DNA of 64,000 nucleotides, from assembly GCA_016169945.1 (NCBI GenBank), contig JADLSH010000036.1, forward strand, positions 558,001-622,000, read 5' to 3'. The notes beneath the pieces are model-generated. The model ran no database searches. It was given only the letters and a program-made list of their open reading frames with translations, and was not told the DNA's origin. Positions 23,434 through 35,988 of the stretch are shown here, piece after piece; positions within the stretch are counted from its first letter, which is position 1; every line of letters begins with the position of its first letter. The DNA is from Trachythela sp. YZ-2020 (lineage: Eukaryota; Cnidaria; Anthozoa; Malacalcyonacea; Clavulariidae). Position numbers and translations under genes: made by a program.

Positions 23434-24674
23434 ATTTCGCAGTTCATCTGCATGTAGAGTCATAGGCGTACGGGCGCAACTTTATTTGGGGCGGAGGGGG
23501 GACAAATAAAAAATTACCTGAATTTTAAACTGACCCAAAATGCTCGAATTTGGATTATAAATCTATATGCTGAATTTTCACTGTGAACACGAAATGAACG
23601 TTTACAAATTGAACTGACTAGAAGGTTACATAATTATTTTGTTAATTATGTCGTTCTTTAATATTAAATAGTTTTTTTGGCATGTGCAAGCTCGTCAGGG
23701 CCGTAGTCACGATGTTAACATTGGTGCGACTAATTTTTTCGAGGCCAAAAGACTGAGAATTTGTAGGGGCCTCAGGGGGCATGCTCCCTGAAAATATGAG
23801 GGTTCTGAAAGGGTATTTCGTGCATTCTGAGACCACTCTGATACCCAGATAATATACACTCGCGTACACTCATTGCCATGGTCAATAATAATAATAATAA
23901 CCAGGGTTCAGATTATCAGTTACTAATTATCATTCAGTCTAATTCTTGAAGAAAATATATATTTTCGGTGAAATTATTGGTGCGACAATTGCATTTTCTC
24001 CGTTCAGTCTTGGCCTATTGTTGTGCGAAGATAGGTTTCCCGTGCAGTTCTCGTGATATCAAGCTAGAACTAATTCTTCTAAGTATTATTCTTAGAAGCC
24101 AATTCTTCTTCGCTCTCTGACATGATATACTTCATGTTACAGTCACATAATATCTGGTGACGTTTTAATACATGTTTCGCAAGAAAAGTCAGGCAAAGTC
24201 GTGCAACAGAATGACAGAAATGTTCAAATTATGCTGTCGTTTTCCAACAACACGCAAGAAAACAAGGAAAACTACTTTAAACTGATAAAATCCTGTTGTT
24301 TAAGTTATTCAGACTACATAATACACAGATCGCGAATCTCGACTGCAAGACGACTGCGCATCAGAAAGACGCGTCCTGTGTCGGCATTTTACTCACTTCA
24401 ATTCAAAACATCAGGCCAGGGAATTTACTATAACGAATTTCCATATGTAAATGAAAAGGCAAATGAGTTCTTTCGTCATAGCCTGATGTTATTAATTAAA
24501 GTCCTTTAATTTAGCACAGTTCCCAATCTCTCTGTGATAGAAATTAGCTTTGCTTTTACGCAATTGTATATTTGCTTTGTTCCGCAAAGATTTGTATTTA
24601 TCCCAGTGAATTGTAGAATTATATCTGATGGTTCGTCTCACAAAAAGTTTCGAAATTTTCATACTTTCGTTACA
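23434..24674. other. Gene-free stretch
   Basis: I see no supportable gene. It holds an (ATA)n microsatellite at about 23884-23900. ORFs 23642-23869 and 24201-24509 lack recognisable domains. Confidence 0.4.
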
Positions 24675-25570
24675 TAAGTTTTTGAGATTTAATATGTTGT
24701 TTCTTAATCTATGTCCTATGAAGTATTTGAATTAATACTAAAATACTTTTTAAGATTAAACAATGTTGTATTGACCACACAGGATGACCTACGCATTTTC
24801 AAATCCACAAACTATACTGCATTCCAATAAGGCAAAAGCAAGTATGCAAAATAGACACTGGCCCGTTTAAAACGCTTTTTGAAAAAGGTTTGCAAAATGA
24901 CAGTTACAATTCTGACCTACTGTATACATTAAAAAACAAATTATTTGTCTTAGCCAATCATGCTGTTGCAGGTTATCAGTTTCCTCTCGTCCTGAACTCG
25001 CGCACGCTCATAACGTAGAAAACCACCCCAAAAAGTGCAACGTCCATGACATGGCGGACGACTTTGCATTCCGCCATGTTGTCACATAGCCGGATGTAAA
25101 TATCCAAGCGGAATTAGTACCCTCGCTCGGGGATTATGATGATTCTTCGAAACCTATAGGCTTACAGTAGTGTAATTAACTCGAAAGTGGAAACCCGCCT
25201 TAAAATGTCCAATGAGTTGTATAGAGGTTGAGATATATAAATAAAAGCTTCTTTGTACCAATGCGTTTTCAAATGAAATGCCCAAATACGCTATTATACT
25301 GACAATTACCAATCTATCGAACGAAATGACACCGCGCCTTTGTCATTGGAGCAGTACCAGGAAACGTGTTCCCCGAACCAACGTATTGTTTTCTATCAAG
25401 CCTTTCATGTATGCATGGTGGACAATGTAAAGGTATGGATGCTGCTTCCAATTCCTCGATCTGCTTTCAAAATGTAATTTAGTATAGAGTGATTTGTTAA
25501 TAGAGAGTATATTGGATTGCAGTGCGGGCACGGGTTTATGCTCCGCTTATAACTAAACTCTTTTTCATTA
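24675..25570. repeat. Left copy of a dispersed direct duplication
   Basis: Blocks here recur in the same order and orientation at 27605-28125 and about 29500-29640. They are TTTTTGAGATTTAATATGTT, TTGTATTGACCACACAGGAT, the CTGAACTCGCGCA...CATAACGTAGAAAACC block, GCGGAATTAGTACCCTCGC, and the AGCACCAGGAxACGTGTT...AAAGGTATGxATGCTGCTT block. Divergence is moderate. It is either a segmental duplication or two copies of one long repeat; the Penelope-like insertion lies between them. Confidence 0.6.
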
Positions 25571-25860
25571 CCCAACGAATACACAACGCCTTTTTTAAAC
25601 CAGCAGCAACGAAATGGCGATGTGTTGGAGCCTGCTGTATTAGTGCATTTGAAAACCTATATTCATGTAGTATTTAGAAAGGTTAACCTCGCTGACTGAC
25701 TCAAATGCGATTGTATAGTACAGTATATAACAAGATTTAGAACATCATACTGTTCGTAATTTAGACAACAAAATAACTTCTTAGACTTTAATTCAGCGTC
25801 GGCCACGGACATATAGAACAAATTGAGGGTTGCTTCGCGTGTGCCTAAAAGATATAAACA

Positions 25861-25900
25861 AAATCTCGACGTTTCGAGCTAAAGCCCTTCGTCAGGAGAG
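25861..25900 (-). ncRNA. Hammerhead ribozyme (type I) of the Penelope-like element
   Basis: On the minus strand the conserved cores are present in order: CUGACGA (25895-25889), stem II GGGC/GCUC (25887-25884 with 25879-25876) closed by a UUUA loop, GAAA (25875-25872), then C and the cleavage triplet GUC (25870-25868). Stem I is UCUC just upstream of the core (25899-25896) pairing with GAGA just after the cleavage site (25867-25864). Stem III is minimal. Hammerhead motifs are established for Penelope-like elements. The other copy, at 27016-27060 plus, has CUUACGA in the core and should be inactive. Confidence 0.65.
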
Positions 25901-26193
25901 ATTAGTAGACGGATAAACACATTACATCACTAATTCAGCTTTTATAGCAACGCTATTAAAGCTGTCACGTGAACAAAATATTAACCAATGAAAATAAAGT
26001 AGTCATAACAATCATAACAAAATAGAATTAACATGTAAGGATATAGCCTGCGTGCAGGCTTCGGCCCGATTATAGGGTCGAAGGCCTGCGCTCAGGCGTT
26101 ACACTTACCAAAGCGCTATAAATGTCGTACAAGGGAAGGGAAGAGGGGATATAGAGAAAAGTATATAAGAAGTATTTAAGAGAAAAGAATGAG

Positions 26194-26588
26194 CTAGATG
26201 AAGGAGAGGCGCTCATTGATACCATCAGGCTGAATGGTGCCAAGTTTAAAAATGAGACGCTTTTCTTGCTTCCGACGGGTATATTGCCACCAATAATGGG
26301 ATGAATGGCGCATATTTTCATATCAGAAAATGAGTGGTTGGCACTGTTGAAGTGCCTAGCAACCGGTTTGTTGTGCACATTGTTCTTAACATCACGCAAG
26401 TGCTCAGCAAACCTATCGCCTAAACGTCTTCCAGTCTCTCCGATGTAGAGCAAGCCACATTTGCTGCAAGAGATGCAGTAAACGAGGTTGGAGGAGATGC
26501 ACGTGAAACTGTACTTGATGACAAGTTTGCGTGATGTTAAGAACAATGTGCACAACAAACCGGTTGCTAGGCACTTCAACAGTGCCAA
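26194..26588 (-). pseudogene. GIY-YIG endonuclease domain of Penelope-like element, left copy
   Basis: The minus-strand frame contains CTSSNLVYCISCSKC-like sequence (here TCISSNLVYCISCSKC), then GLLYIGETGRRLGDRF (the YIG and Arg motif), EHLRDV, and a conserved HFNSANHSFSDM stretch. This is the GIY-YIG nicking endonuclease that primes Penelope integration. Compared with the right copy one base is missing at about 26281 (GGTATATTGCC against GGTATCATTGCC), which shifts the frame before the conserved QEKRLIFKLG end. Confidence 0.8.
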
Positions 26589-26733
26589 TCACTCCTTTTC
26601 TGATATGAAAATATGCGCCATTCATCCCATTATTGGTGGCAATGATACCCGTCGGAAGCAAGAAAAGCGTCTCATTTTTAAACTTGGCAACATTCAGCCT
26701 GATGGTATCAATGAGCGCCTCTCCTTCATCTAG
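26532..26733 (+). pseudogene. GIY-YIG endonuclease C-terminal part, right copy
   Basis: The plus-strand frame reads LRDVKNNVHNKPVARHF, SANHSFSDMKICA, then RRKQEKRLIFKLG, ending at a stop at 26733. It starts downstream of the GIY and YIG motifs, so it lacks the catalytic core, but it keeps the frame that the left copy has lost. Confidence 0.75.
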
Positions 26734-27604
26734 CTCATTCTTTTCTCTTAAATACTTCTTATATACTTTCCTCTATATCCCCTCTTCCCTTCCCTTGTAC
26801 GACATTTATAGCGCTTTGGTAAGTGTAACGCCTGTGCGCAGGCCTTCGACCCTATAATCGGGCCGAAGCCTGCACGCAGGCTATATCTTTACATATTAAT
26901 TCTATTTTGTTATGATTGTTATGACTACTTTATTTTCATTGGTTAATATTTTGTTCACGTGACAGCTTTTATAGCGTTGCTATAAAAGCTGATGTAATGT
27001 GTTTATCTGTCTACTAATTTCTCCTTACGAAGGGCTTTAGCTCGAAACGTCGAGATTTTGTTTATATCTTTTAGGCACACGCGAAGCAACCCTTAATTTG
27101 TAAAATAACTTCTTGTTGTTTTTAGCTGTGTGTCTGTAGTTGTAACATATATTTATAGAAGGGCTCACAATAATTGTTTTTTGCTGTTGTGGTGTCCCAG
27201 GCATTGATTGTTAGTAATTATTGTATATGTTAAGGTGTGAGTTATTTGTATCACTGTTGTATGTCTTTTTTGGCAAAGATTAATAAATATACTAGAAATA
27301 CATGCATGCAGATTCCCTCGCCCATGCATTCGAACCACACAATTTACTGCCCCAAAATTATTGTAACATGAAGTACTAAGTCGATCACTGTAACCATGGT
27401 AACACGCAACACTGTATATTTCTTTTATTTTGTACAAAATGCATGGTATAATATTGATAAGATTTTTTATTTTAACTATAAAATTATCAATTGCCCATGC
27501 AACTATATAAAGTAGGTATGTTATTATGTACTATTTTAGCTTTGATTTACTGTAAAATTCAACCTTAGAAGTCTTTTTAACAGTATTATTATACTTCTTT
27601 TCGC

Positions 27605-28125
27605 ACTTGTTTTTGAGATTTAATATGTTATTTCTTATTCTATAACGTATTTGAATTAATACTAAAATACCTTTTAAGATTAATCAATGTTGTATTGACC
27701 ACACAGGATGCCCTACGCATTTTCAAATCCACAAACAATAATGTACTGCATGCCAATACGGCAAAAGCAAGTATACAAAATAGACACTTACACGTCAGTT
27801 AAAACGCTTTAAAACTCGAAAATCTTGTCTTTCTTCGGTCTTTTGACTGTTTTTTCCCTCCTGCTAACTTTAACATGTGAAAGTCCTCCAAATAATTTTT
27901 ATTTATCTCGTTTTAGAGACTTTGTTTGTCTGTTTATGTACCGACTCCCGAGCACAAAACAATTTTCTCTCGGCCTGAACTCGCGCATGCGCATAACGTA
28001 GAAAACCGTCCATTGCATAATGGCGAACAACTTTCGCATTCCGCTGTTTTCACATACCCGGGTGTAAATATCCGAGCGGAATTAGTACCCTCGCACGGCG
28101 CTTCGCGCCGGCTCGGGGAAAATAA
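27605..28125. repeat. Right copy of the dispersed direct duplication
   Basis: It matches 24675-25135 block for block, with local indels. The end differs by a short palindrome, GGCGCTTCGCGCC, before CTCGGGG. Confidence 0.6.
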
Positions 28126-29781
28126 TGCAAAATATTATATGCAAAATATTATATAATAATATAGGATTATAGGAGTATGGAAATACTGCCAGATCAAAAA
28201 CAATACGATCACATAAGTTATGTAACAAATTGATTATAGATGAATGGTTTGGCTTGTATAGTGGTATTTTAGTATATTATCGTTTTATAAGCTGTGATCG
28301 CTATTAAACAATTGGTCAGTTATAGCCTGGGGTATTATCTCATTAAAGATCATCAAATCTTGAAAGCTTTTTTCACTTTTAGAGAAAGTCTGAATTACTT
28401 ATATTTTATTGACTTATTATATTGTCCCTGGACCTTCCTTGAATTTGTCTAGCCCCCCAACGAAACCAATCATCCGCCGCAACTGGCTTACACTCGTTTG
28501 TTTTCATTTACTTCTAATTGGTATGTCTTCAATGTTCCGCACCCTACAGATATTTCACTGTTCGTGGTGGAATATTGTATCTTGCATTCACAGAAAATGT
28601 GGACATAATACCGTATACTGGAGAGCCACAGTCACATTTCCAGAGACAGGGTAGTTTATATATTTATCAATTATTTGTATAAACAAATTATAATAATTCT
28701 AATTTTTAGAACGATTTTGAAACCATTTGAATTGATTTGTTTGATCTGACGCTGCTTAATAAAAGTATACAAATGAAACTAAAAGCCAAGAATCAACTTA
28801 CTTAGTTACTTTGACATTTATCTTTCACTATCTACTTGCCGTCGTTGATTGTGATTACTCATGTTACTAAATAATACCAAGGCCAACCATCTTGCCTGCA
28901 AAACATCTGATTTTCACCGGTTTAATTATCTTGGTACTAGAATTTCTCTTATCAAATCCCTAATTCGACCTGGGTATAAAATATAAAAAGTCTAGGTATG
29001 TACTCCATATCTCTATGTCCACACTAATTACTTTGATTTGTTTACAAACAGGTTTTACCTATCGTGAAACATTCTTTTATAATAATGGCGGTGTGGTTGG
29101 TCTTGCCAGAAACAATAAATGTGTGGTAAGTGATGAAACTGTCGCTATAGTTGACGGCATACAGCATTCACAAACGTATGACAGTATTTTTCTTGTTAAC
29201 GTAATGCGATGAAAAGGTTGTGTGAGTGCTTACAGTATTATTGTTGTGTCGTAGTGCAATAACAGAGTAGGCATTATAGCATTCTGCGTTCGGATACAGT
29301 ATATTTCAAGGCTGGCTTTGTATCAATGCGCTGTTAAATTAAAACTAGTAGAAAATCATTTGGCCTTGGTAAGTCCCCGAACAAAAATGATTGTGTCGTG
29401 GAGTACAGTTAAGTTTCCAAGTAATACTCAATTCTCTAAACGTTAAGGTATAACTCAACATATTTTGAGCAAGAATACAACTTTCTTGTTTCGATTTTAG
29501 TGCATGGTGTCCCCCAAAGCATGCAGACATCCTGCATTCGTTATTTGTGCAGCACCAGGACACGTGTTACTGTTATTGTGGATGATACAAAGGTATGTAT
29601 GCTGCTTTTAACTAATCTGATTTCAAATTGTGCTTAGTATACAGAGTTCAAATTTATTTCTAGCTGGAACTCTTTCATTAGACAAATCTTTTTTATATAA
29701 AAAATAACTGATCAATGAACAATTAAGAACATGTGGCACGCAAGTTTTAACTGTCACATGGACGTATTTCACTAACATCAG
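28126..29781. other. Mostly gene-free, with two weak exon-like segments
   Basis: At 28570-28650 GGAATATTGTATCTTGCATTCACAGAAAATG... matches, with changes, a minus-strand segment at 44810-44930, suggesting a shared exon or repeat. At 29052-29126 a stretch encoding FTYRETFFYNN is bounded by AAACAG and GTAAGTG, good splice signals. No gene can be assembled. From about 29500 the duplicated block of 25.3 kb recurs. Confidence 0.3.
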
Positions 29782-30891
29782 GGTCATTCCACGCCAAATC
29801 GACTAGACTTCCTGCACAAGCATTACAGATTTAGTTGATTTTTGGCACTATTTTAAATCATTATATAATTAGAATTTGTGTGAATTTTCAGTAGATGACA
29901 TTAAGTATTTCAGGAAATATAAGCAAAGTACTGCGTGATTGTCAGCGGCGGAAGTCGCCATTTTGACAGAATTTGTAATTTCGGCATAATTCGCACATCA
30001 ATATCTCGTTTATCACTCCACCTATTAACACGAAAATGTGTACAGTAATAAATCTGAGACTGCTCTTCTAAACCAATACATCGTTTAATGTGTGTGGTAA
30101 AGGATGTGGTAAATAACGGGGGATCAACATACTGGCAGAATGGAAAAAATACAAATTCGTCGTAGATTTGAACTATAATATCTTGGTAGATATCTGTCTA
30201 GGTATATTCATGTTATCCACACATAAAAACAAGCCTTTAAAGAATTCTTGTTAGCAATAATAGCCCGTTATAATTAGTCAGACATTAAAAATACCGATTT
30301 TATTGCGGCAATATTTAGAAATGTCTTCTGTTCGACGAGGGAAATAAGCATGTGGGACTAATCGGACAAACTCAAGATTTCGCTGTATTAAAGTAGCTGT
30401 TATGCTAAACCTGTGGTAGAAATTTCATTATTGTCCTCTGACTGGTTCGATATTAACGAGCGATCTAAAAATTGGTGTTTTTCACTAATTGAATTCAAAT
30501 GTAAACAAACAAATTCTGAATTGCATGAAGCGCAGTATCTGAACTGGTGATTTTGTTATCAATCTCCTAGTCCTTTTCTAGTATTTTCTATGTCCGCCAA
30601 AAAGTCACAAATGCGAGAAATCATTGATATAAAACATTCATTTTAAGTCTTTATACCGTCCATGTATATCGCCTGATGAATAATGTTAATATAATTCTTT
30701 GTTATTTATAATTATACGCATGTCAATCACGCCAAAGTGACTTCCATCAGAATGTTTATTATCTTAATATTAATTAAAGCTATCCTAACAATATTTTTCG
30801 ACTATGTATTTATGAACGTACTAGAGTAAATTGGGCACAGCTGAATGACCTTAAATAACAACTAAATAATAGCTCAAGTTAACAATGCGGG

Positions 30892-32487
30892 CACTGATCT
30901 GAAAATATAGTACCTGGATCGAGCTTCTATACCTATGGAAATTGAAGCCAGTTTTAGATTTGGCGGCCATATTGGACGGACCACCAATGGCCGTCGTACA
31001 AGGAGTGCAGTACGAGGAGATATTTTCAATTTGCGCTGTGTTGGGCGATGGAATTATTGAAGTTTAATTGGAAATATGTAAAGGAGTTGGTATATTGTTA
31101 AAAGTAACCGATTTGGTTTGATTTCGGGCGTTTCTCGGCGAAAAAACGCGTGTGTATGTTGTTGTCAGCTAAGAGTTAGCATATTCACGTGAAAATTTTG
31201 GAATAAATCGCCGTACTGTGCCTCTCGGTGTAGTAATCAAATAAATTACAAGAAAGGAGACAGTTCCACATCTGTAAGTAATATTGGACAAATAGAGATG
31301 GTGAAAGATCGGCCTTAAAACAGGTTTTTGTGACGATTAAAGTCGACGAACTTTGCGTGTTGTAGCTACAACAATTAACAATTGATTGTTGTTGCCCGGG
31401 CGTTGTTCATTCTTGTATTCACTAAATTTATTACACTGGTCAGATTGATAGAATTCGTCAGAATGTTCCACTACATGGGTTGCACTGCCAATAGTTGGAT
31501 TGCAATAAATGCCACAACAGCATACATAGGGCAGCTTGGGCAACAAGTACAAAATATATTGTTCACTGTATGCACCAAGTTACCAACCCAAGAAAAGTGT
31601 GTCACAAATTTGTCTACTGTGTCTCAAGAGATTGATTACAGATCATCTATATAAAACATCATGCTGTGGCATTTAGTTTCCTTATGAATTAAATGAACAA
31701 TTTATTTACAACATGTATTTTAAGCTTGAATCTGTACAGAGGAAGCAGGGGTGTGCTAGTGGGGAATACATGCTCTGTTGGGAACCCCAGGCTACATTGG
31801 GGAAATACACCAATATATCAGGGATTGTCATATTCAGTTACTGTGTTTGAGCTACAAACCTTATAATATGCATTAAGTCTTGGTTCAAAAATTTATAGAC
31901 TCCCTTTCCAGAATCTGAAATTTAAATTATTTTGCAGTATCCATTCCAACTGAGTTACCCATTCCTGACCCATCTCACTGTTACAAGTAACAATAACAAT
32001 AACGACATAAGACACAACAGTGAACAACTAAACACTCGTCGACTTTAATCGTTACAAAAACCTGTTTTAAGGCCGATCTTTCACCATCACTATTTGCCCA
32101 GTATTACTTTCAGATGTGGAACTGTCTCCTTTCTTGTAATTTCTTTGATTACTACGCCGAGAGGCACGGTACGGCGATTTATTCCAAAATTTTCACGTGA
32201 ATATGCTCACTCATGGCTGACAACAACTTACACACGCGAACAGTTTTTTCGCCGAGAAACGCCCAAATGGATGACTTTTAACAATATACCAACTCCTTTA
32301 CATATTTCCAATTAAACTTCAATAATTCCATCGCCCAACACAGCGCAAATTGAAAATATCTCCTCGTACTGCACTCCTTGTACGACGGCCATTGGTGGTC
32401 CGTCCAATATGGCCACCAATTCCAAAACTGGCTTCAATTTTCATAGGTATAGAAGCTCGATCCAGGTACTATATTTTCAGATCAGTG
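30892..32487. mobile_element. 1.6-kb foldback element with ~450-bp arms, nested
   Basis: The left arm (30892-31360) starts CACTGATCTGAAAATATAG and the right arm (about 32037-32487) is its inverse. Shared words include GGATCGAGCTTCTATACC, CCGTCGTACAAGGAGTGCAG and TAAAACAGGTTTTTGT. Flanks read AATGCGGG and ATGTCGGG, possibly an imperfect 8-bp duplication. The central 670 bp hold an ORF (31382-31654) without recognisable domains. Confidence 0.75.
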
Positions 32488-32674
32488 ATGTCGGGCTATA
32501 TTCCATAGTTTATAGTACTGCAGATCAGCTGTTCCCTTAATACCTCAGCTCACCCGTAGATGGAGCTAGAGAACGCCTGGTCGGGCGTCTTGTACAAACT
32601 GATTTTCTCAAAGTTAAATTAATGCAAATCAGCTTTTAACTATTTTCAAGATGAATATCAATGAAACGTCATGG

Positions 32675-35038
32675 TCAATTGTAGTAACAATCTAAAAATT
32701 TGTTAAAGCTGTCTTCAATCATCTCAATTGCTGCACTGTTAAGTTTGTATTGTTTGATTCGACCCTTTGTGATCTGCAGCGGCTCTTGCACGGTACATAG
32801 CACATGCTCAAAAGGAATCCAACATTCATCTCGTGTTGATGGCCATACGAACGAGTGGATTTTAGTGCCGGGATTACGAGATCTCATGAAGATTACGAGG
32901 ACGTCTTCATTCTCGTGCGATATATCTTCCACGACACCTAGGTACCAGCCTTTGTCGTAAACTGCTGCTAAATACTGACAATGTGTGAAAGATTGAGATG
33001 CTTGTGCCTGAGACGAACTTGTTACATTAACGGATGTTCCATCCACATCTGCTGAAATTCGCCGGATTTGCAGAGAATCAGAACTGACTGGAACAAAACT
33101 GTGGTAACTCCTTGTTCCTGCTATGGTTTTGGCGTCGTCCAGACGTGGCTTTAAGACCATTTCGCATTTCTCAATTTCCCCAGTGCTTACGAAAAGCATT
33201 TCGATTCCCGAAATGTTAGTTTTTGCCCACGAAAAGAGTTCTTTAGCATTGAGAATGTGATTCCCTGTGGTAGCTTGAAGGCTAGCTCTTGCGACTAGAC
33301 GCTTAATGGTTCCACCGATACCATCGCATGGACACCATTGCAAAAAAATGCCATTCCGTCTTCACCCCGAAATCCTCCTCATGGTAGCATAAATTTAAAA
33401 AGTTCTTACAGTTCTTGTACTGACCTGGAATTAATTTCTTGAGATGAGCAATGATAACACTGATAAATGCGTACACAGCTGTAGCATCATGCTTCAGACA
33501 ATCGCTGACCACACAGAAACTGATCGTACCGAGACTGCCATCTTCTTTCCGATAATAGGCAACTAGTGGATGCAGTGTAGCTTGACTGTTGTCCCAGTAG
33601 TAACCTTGAACAGCGTCCTGAACAACAGATGAGTAGTTTTCGGCGAAATCGAGCAAAACAACCGCAGTACCTCGAGTTAACGACTCCTTTTGCTCTGAAA
33701 GGTAGGCTGGTTAGAGCGTTAATTTGCAAAACGATCTCCTCCAAGAGGTCACACGCAAGTTCCTGTCTTTTAATAAGTCGTGTGCCATCTGTATGCGTCC
33801 ATTGCTTGAAAGTTAGTTCATCGTCCTCCTCGATTGAACGTTCCAAAAAGACAGACTGAAGGTGTTCTCTGAGACTGGCAGAACCTGGACATTTCTCGCA
33901 CCGATGAAGCATGCAGTTTCTTTCACTGACATCGCAAACAAGTTTCGCCATTAAGGATTTATGATCAAGTTTTGGACCAGGGAGAGAATCCAGCAGTAAC
34001 TTGACGTTTTGATGGTATTCGCAGATGCATACCGAATGCTTACCTTTCGCTCCAATGGTAATACACCAACGCGGCCGAAGTTCACAAAACTTGGAAAATC
34101 CAACGTGTTCACCACTTGATTTTTCTTTGTAGTGCAAATACAGTTCATGTAAATTAGCAAGCAAGAGTCGCTTTTGAACATGGACTCGTTTTCCCTCTGA
34201 ATTTTTAACGGAAACGAAGTCTTTTTTCCCTGGGCACATTCGTGATACTTCGTCGTCATTGTAAAAATCGATGACCTTCGTTTTGCTTTCTTCCGACAGT
34301 TTTCTTGCTTTTATTGGGCTTATATCGGGTAAAATTCCTTTCGCCTTTTTCAATTTCCGTGCTTTGTTCACCATGAACTTAGACACCACGAACTCGTTCG
34401 CAGTTTTTTCTATTGTCCAAGAAGGCGATCCCTTCTATAATTGCGTCAAGGTCTGTGCACTTTTGACACGTTTGAAGTTCATTGGAGTCAACATTTAAAC
34501 GACGAGCAACTTCGTTAGTAATAGCCGTCTGCGCTTCTTGAGCCTTTCGTTTGGCATACACCGCACGAATAAGTCTTAACTGGAATGCAGCCAAGGAAGC
34601 TAAATGTGGTGGCAAGATTATGTAACTCGTCCTCGTCTTCAGGCTTATACTCTTCATCTTCTTCGATGCAACTTTCATCGACGCTTCCAAGATGAGATGA
34701 ACATTTTGGGCACAGATTTTGACCAGGCTTGATATCCTTCACAACGAGTTTGTTAATTTTGTCCGCGTTTGCAATATCTATTCTGCGTAAAGACTTTTTC
34801 CTGGATGCATTTCAAAGGGATCACAGCAAATTTTTTGCAAAAATTCATACTTGCGTAAATAAACCATTTCATGATGAAAACAGATAACGCTATCATTTTC
34901 TGCCTTTAAACCGCTCCTTCGTACAATTAGTTCGACGTCGTCCGCCAGTCCAACTTTCCTTGCGTAAGTAGTCTTGTGGCAATCTTCAGTTGAGCCGAGT
35001 AAAATACCTATTGAACAAGGTTCAAGCTTGCTTGCCAT
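32675..35038 (-). pseudogene. Decayed transposase of the long-TIR element
   Basis: Pieces in order on the minus strand: 35038-34779 (start MASKLEPCSIG), a CPKCSSHL acidic segment (34750-34610), KRKAQEAQTA (about 34550), a basic region and ELYLHYKE, a Cys-rich block with CICEYHQN and CxxC (34050-33880), the core ATLHPLVAYY (33570), QYKNCKNFLNLCYHE and EWHFFA (33420-33330), DGIGGTIKRLVARASLQ (33330-33270), and a C-terminal region with YLAAVYDKGWYLGVV (32960). I know this architecture from many invertebrate genomes as a widespread uncharacterised transposase-like family. Several one-base frame changes separate the pieces. Between KKLIPG and QYKNCKN about a dozen residues usual in the family, including an FSDG-type motif, seem absent. 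Confidence 0.68.
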
Positions 35039-35163
35039 TCGACGTATAATTAATTAATTATTCAGCAATATAATCTTCTTTATTTCTCCAATATTTAGCT
35101 TGCGTACCTTTTATTATTCACTTTTTAGTTTATATACATACACTTAACGTTTTATTTTATATA

Positions 35164-35988
35164 CCGGGTGTCCCCCAAAAAAGCATCGCTGTTTGATTTA
35201 ATGTAGCACAAAAACTACAAGATGTATTTCTCTCAAATAACTTTTACTGTATTCACAAAGGGCTAATGTTAAATTTGGTATATAACACTTGAATTTTGAT
35301 TGAATATTGACCGAGATACAGATGTTTGAAGTTGCGGTACGCTTTTAAAATTAGTGAAAAATCGACTTATTAAATTTATTTGAAAACAGTTGTCATTTTA
35401 TCACGAGTATTGTCATTTTCAATAAAGTTAACTTTAACTTCACATTATTTCCTAGTAGATTTACTATTTGGCTAGTTTTTTGTAACCCTTGGGAATAAAA
35501 ATGGAATAAATTATACACACATTGACATACAATTTAGTTGAAAACTTTGAAGACAGCTTTGTGAGGCAATTGTTTTGGCATGTCAAACTTTGGATGAAGA
35601 ACTGATCCAAAATTCTCTTAATTGCATTGTTTCCAGAGCAAGAGGATGTATTCATGCTCAAAGACAAGCATTTCCAGATGATCAAATCTTGGTCTTTGGA
35701 ACAATATCGTTATACATGCGTTCTTTTGACCACATAGAAATATTTATCAAGTTTAACCAAATAGAAATTTGATGGGGCCGTTTTATGGTAATTTTAGCAA
35801 TTTCAAAAATGCTTAGTCAACTTCAAACATCTGTATCTCGGTCAATACAGCATCAAACCTCAAGTGTTATATACCAAAATTTAAGTTAGCCCTTTTTGAA
35901 TAGAGTACAACTTACTTCAGTGAAATGCCTTTTATAGTTTTTGCACTAAATTAAATCAAACAGCGATACTTTTTTTTGGGACACCCGG
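35164..35988. mobile_element. Mariner-like element with long TIRs, TA target site, nested
   Basis: The ends CCGGGTGTCCC and GGGACACCCGG are exact inverses, extended as about 200-bp arms. They are flanked by TA on both sides (35162-35163, 35989-35990), as in Tc1/mariner elements. Between the arms, 35575-35700 encodes LNCIVSRARGCIHAQ, resembling the C-terminal end of mariner-type transposases (R-x-x-x-C-I-x-A-x-G). The rest of the transposase is deleted. Confidence 0.7.

Larger units (their letters stand above)
25783..27101. mobile_element. Penelope-like element: palindromic pair with 13-bp TSD
   Basis: Two 3' parts of one Penelope-like element lie head-to-head. The left copy reads on the minus strand (26528 to about 25818), the right copy on the plus strand (26529-27101). 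Arms match at nearly every base, including GCCTGCxxxCAGGC and the CTATAAATGTCGTACAAGGG blocks. The 13-mer AAAATAACTTCTT occurs at 25770-25782 and 27102-27114 and looks like the target duplication of the whole pair. Inverted paired copies are a known habit of these elements. Both copies keep the GIY-YIG endonuclease end and the ribozyme-like terminal sequence. The reverse transcriptase is absent. Confidence 0.82.
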
